A stretch of DNA of 51,249 nt from Urinicoccus timonensis (GTDB lineage: Bacteria; Bacillota; Clostridia; Tissierellales; Peptoniphilaceae), in contig NZ_OCTU01000001.1 of NCBI RefSeq assembly GCF_900232945.1, positions 646,318 to 697,566 of the forward strand. Direction: 5' to 3'. Below are positions 51,115 to 51,249 of the stretch, one piece after another. The position numbers and the translations under genes were made by a program. Numbering within the stretch: the stretch's first letter is position 1; every line of letters begins with the position of its first letter. A model generated the notes under the pieces. That model was not told the origin of the DNA and did no database searches. It saw only the letters and a list, made by a program, of their open reading frames with translations.

Positions 51115-51249
51115 TGATGTGTACCCATAAAACTGGACACAATATTTAATTAATTCGTTGTAGTGGATGCTAACCTATACTTTGTAGGTGGCATCCATTT
51201 TGTTTTTGATTGAATTCTTTCGTTATTGTAATAATCTATATACTCCTCT
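51115..51249 (-). mobile_element. ISA left end, cut by the window end
   Basis: These 135 bases match the first 135 bases of ISA exactly, including the last codons of orfB (37-136 in copy 1). Either this is a third copy or, more likely, it is the same physical copy as 2-1468 seen again because the sequence is circularly redundant. Confidence 0.9.

Noticed and set aside
51047..51142. Longer N-terminus of the alpha/beta hydrolase
   Set aside because: The extra codons come from the promoter, the split terminator and the ISA end. The GTG at 51046 has a good ribosome binding site.
1..51249. Circular plasmid or phage
   Set aside because: No replication initiator, partition, mobilisation, integrase or structural gene is present, and the content is essential chromosomal genes.

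Overview
The window looks like chromosome of a low-GC, anaerobic Gram-positive bacterium (Bacillota). A Peptoniphilaceae-like member of the Tissierellia is my inference, from the copper-amine-oxidase-type stalk protein, the heptad-repeat/MMPL pair, Veg, an L10 leader and OpuA-type glycine betaine uptake. No 16S gene is present to settle it. Most host genes lie on the minus strand. Many promoters share an extended -10 box of the form TATGnTATAAT.

Layout from left to right: IS3-family element ISA copy 1 (2-1468); a class-M-like sirtuin, a zinc-ribbon protein, a glutaredoxin and a frameshifted K+/H+ antiporter; pyrF-pyrE; an ECF sigma factor with a probable anti-sigma factor and a zinc-ribbon membrane protein; an enoyl-CoA hydratase-family hydrolase; tuf; glmM-degV; a lipoprotein and a stalk-domain protein; ISB (14415-15896); a secreted xxxLxxG heptad-repeat protein with its MMPL transporter; a 0.7-kb gene-free stretch; ISC (21169-22715), which cuts off the end of a uracil-DNA glycosylase gene; a decayed small gene, a small XRE regulator with a palindromic operator, and xth; ISA copy 2 (25020-26486). 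The second half holds malic enzyme-fumarase, tRNA-Arg(CCT), a D,D-carboxypeptidase, a CoA-disulfide-reductase-like enzyme, tRNA-Pro(GGG), an ABC exporter, rplJ-rplL with their leader, yaaA, opuA, a 1.1-kb palindrome-rich intergenic region, nhaC, and an envelope/RNA block (murI, ispE, veg, smpB, rnr, ddl, murF, alpha/beta hydrolase). It ends in the first 135 bases of a third ISA end.

The most striking result concerns the mobile elements. First, bases 1-136 equal bases 51114-51249. If the right end is joined to the left, ISA gains a 3-bp target duplication (TTG) and the two halves of a rho-independent terminator are rebuilt around it. The window therefore behaves as a circle of 51,113 bp. It has no replication or mobilisation genes and is full of essential chromosomal genes, so I read it as a chromosomal segment closed on itself through ISA, either by recombination between ISA copies (excised circle or tandem amplification) or by an assembler. 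ISA copy 2 has no target duplication and sits between two terminator halves that serve no flanking gene, so it is the best candidate for the non-native junction.

Second, the insertions fall inside terminators. ISA copy 1, ISB and a 53-bp inverted-repeat mini-element (36715-36767) lie in the loops of terminator hairpins. For the mini-element the duplicated target is exactly the TTTC tetraloop of an 11-bp-stem terminator. This suggests IS150-group elements that recognise terminator hairpins.

Functionally, the window combines cell-wall precursor synthesis (glmM, murI, ddl, murF, dacA), isoprenoid synthesis (ispE), pyrimidine synthesis (pyrEF), C4-acid metabolism (malic enzyme, fumarase), translation and RNA quality control (tuf, rplJL, rnr, smpB, two tRNAs) and ion/osmolyte homeostasis (NhaC, CvrA-like antiporter, OpuA).
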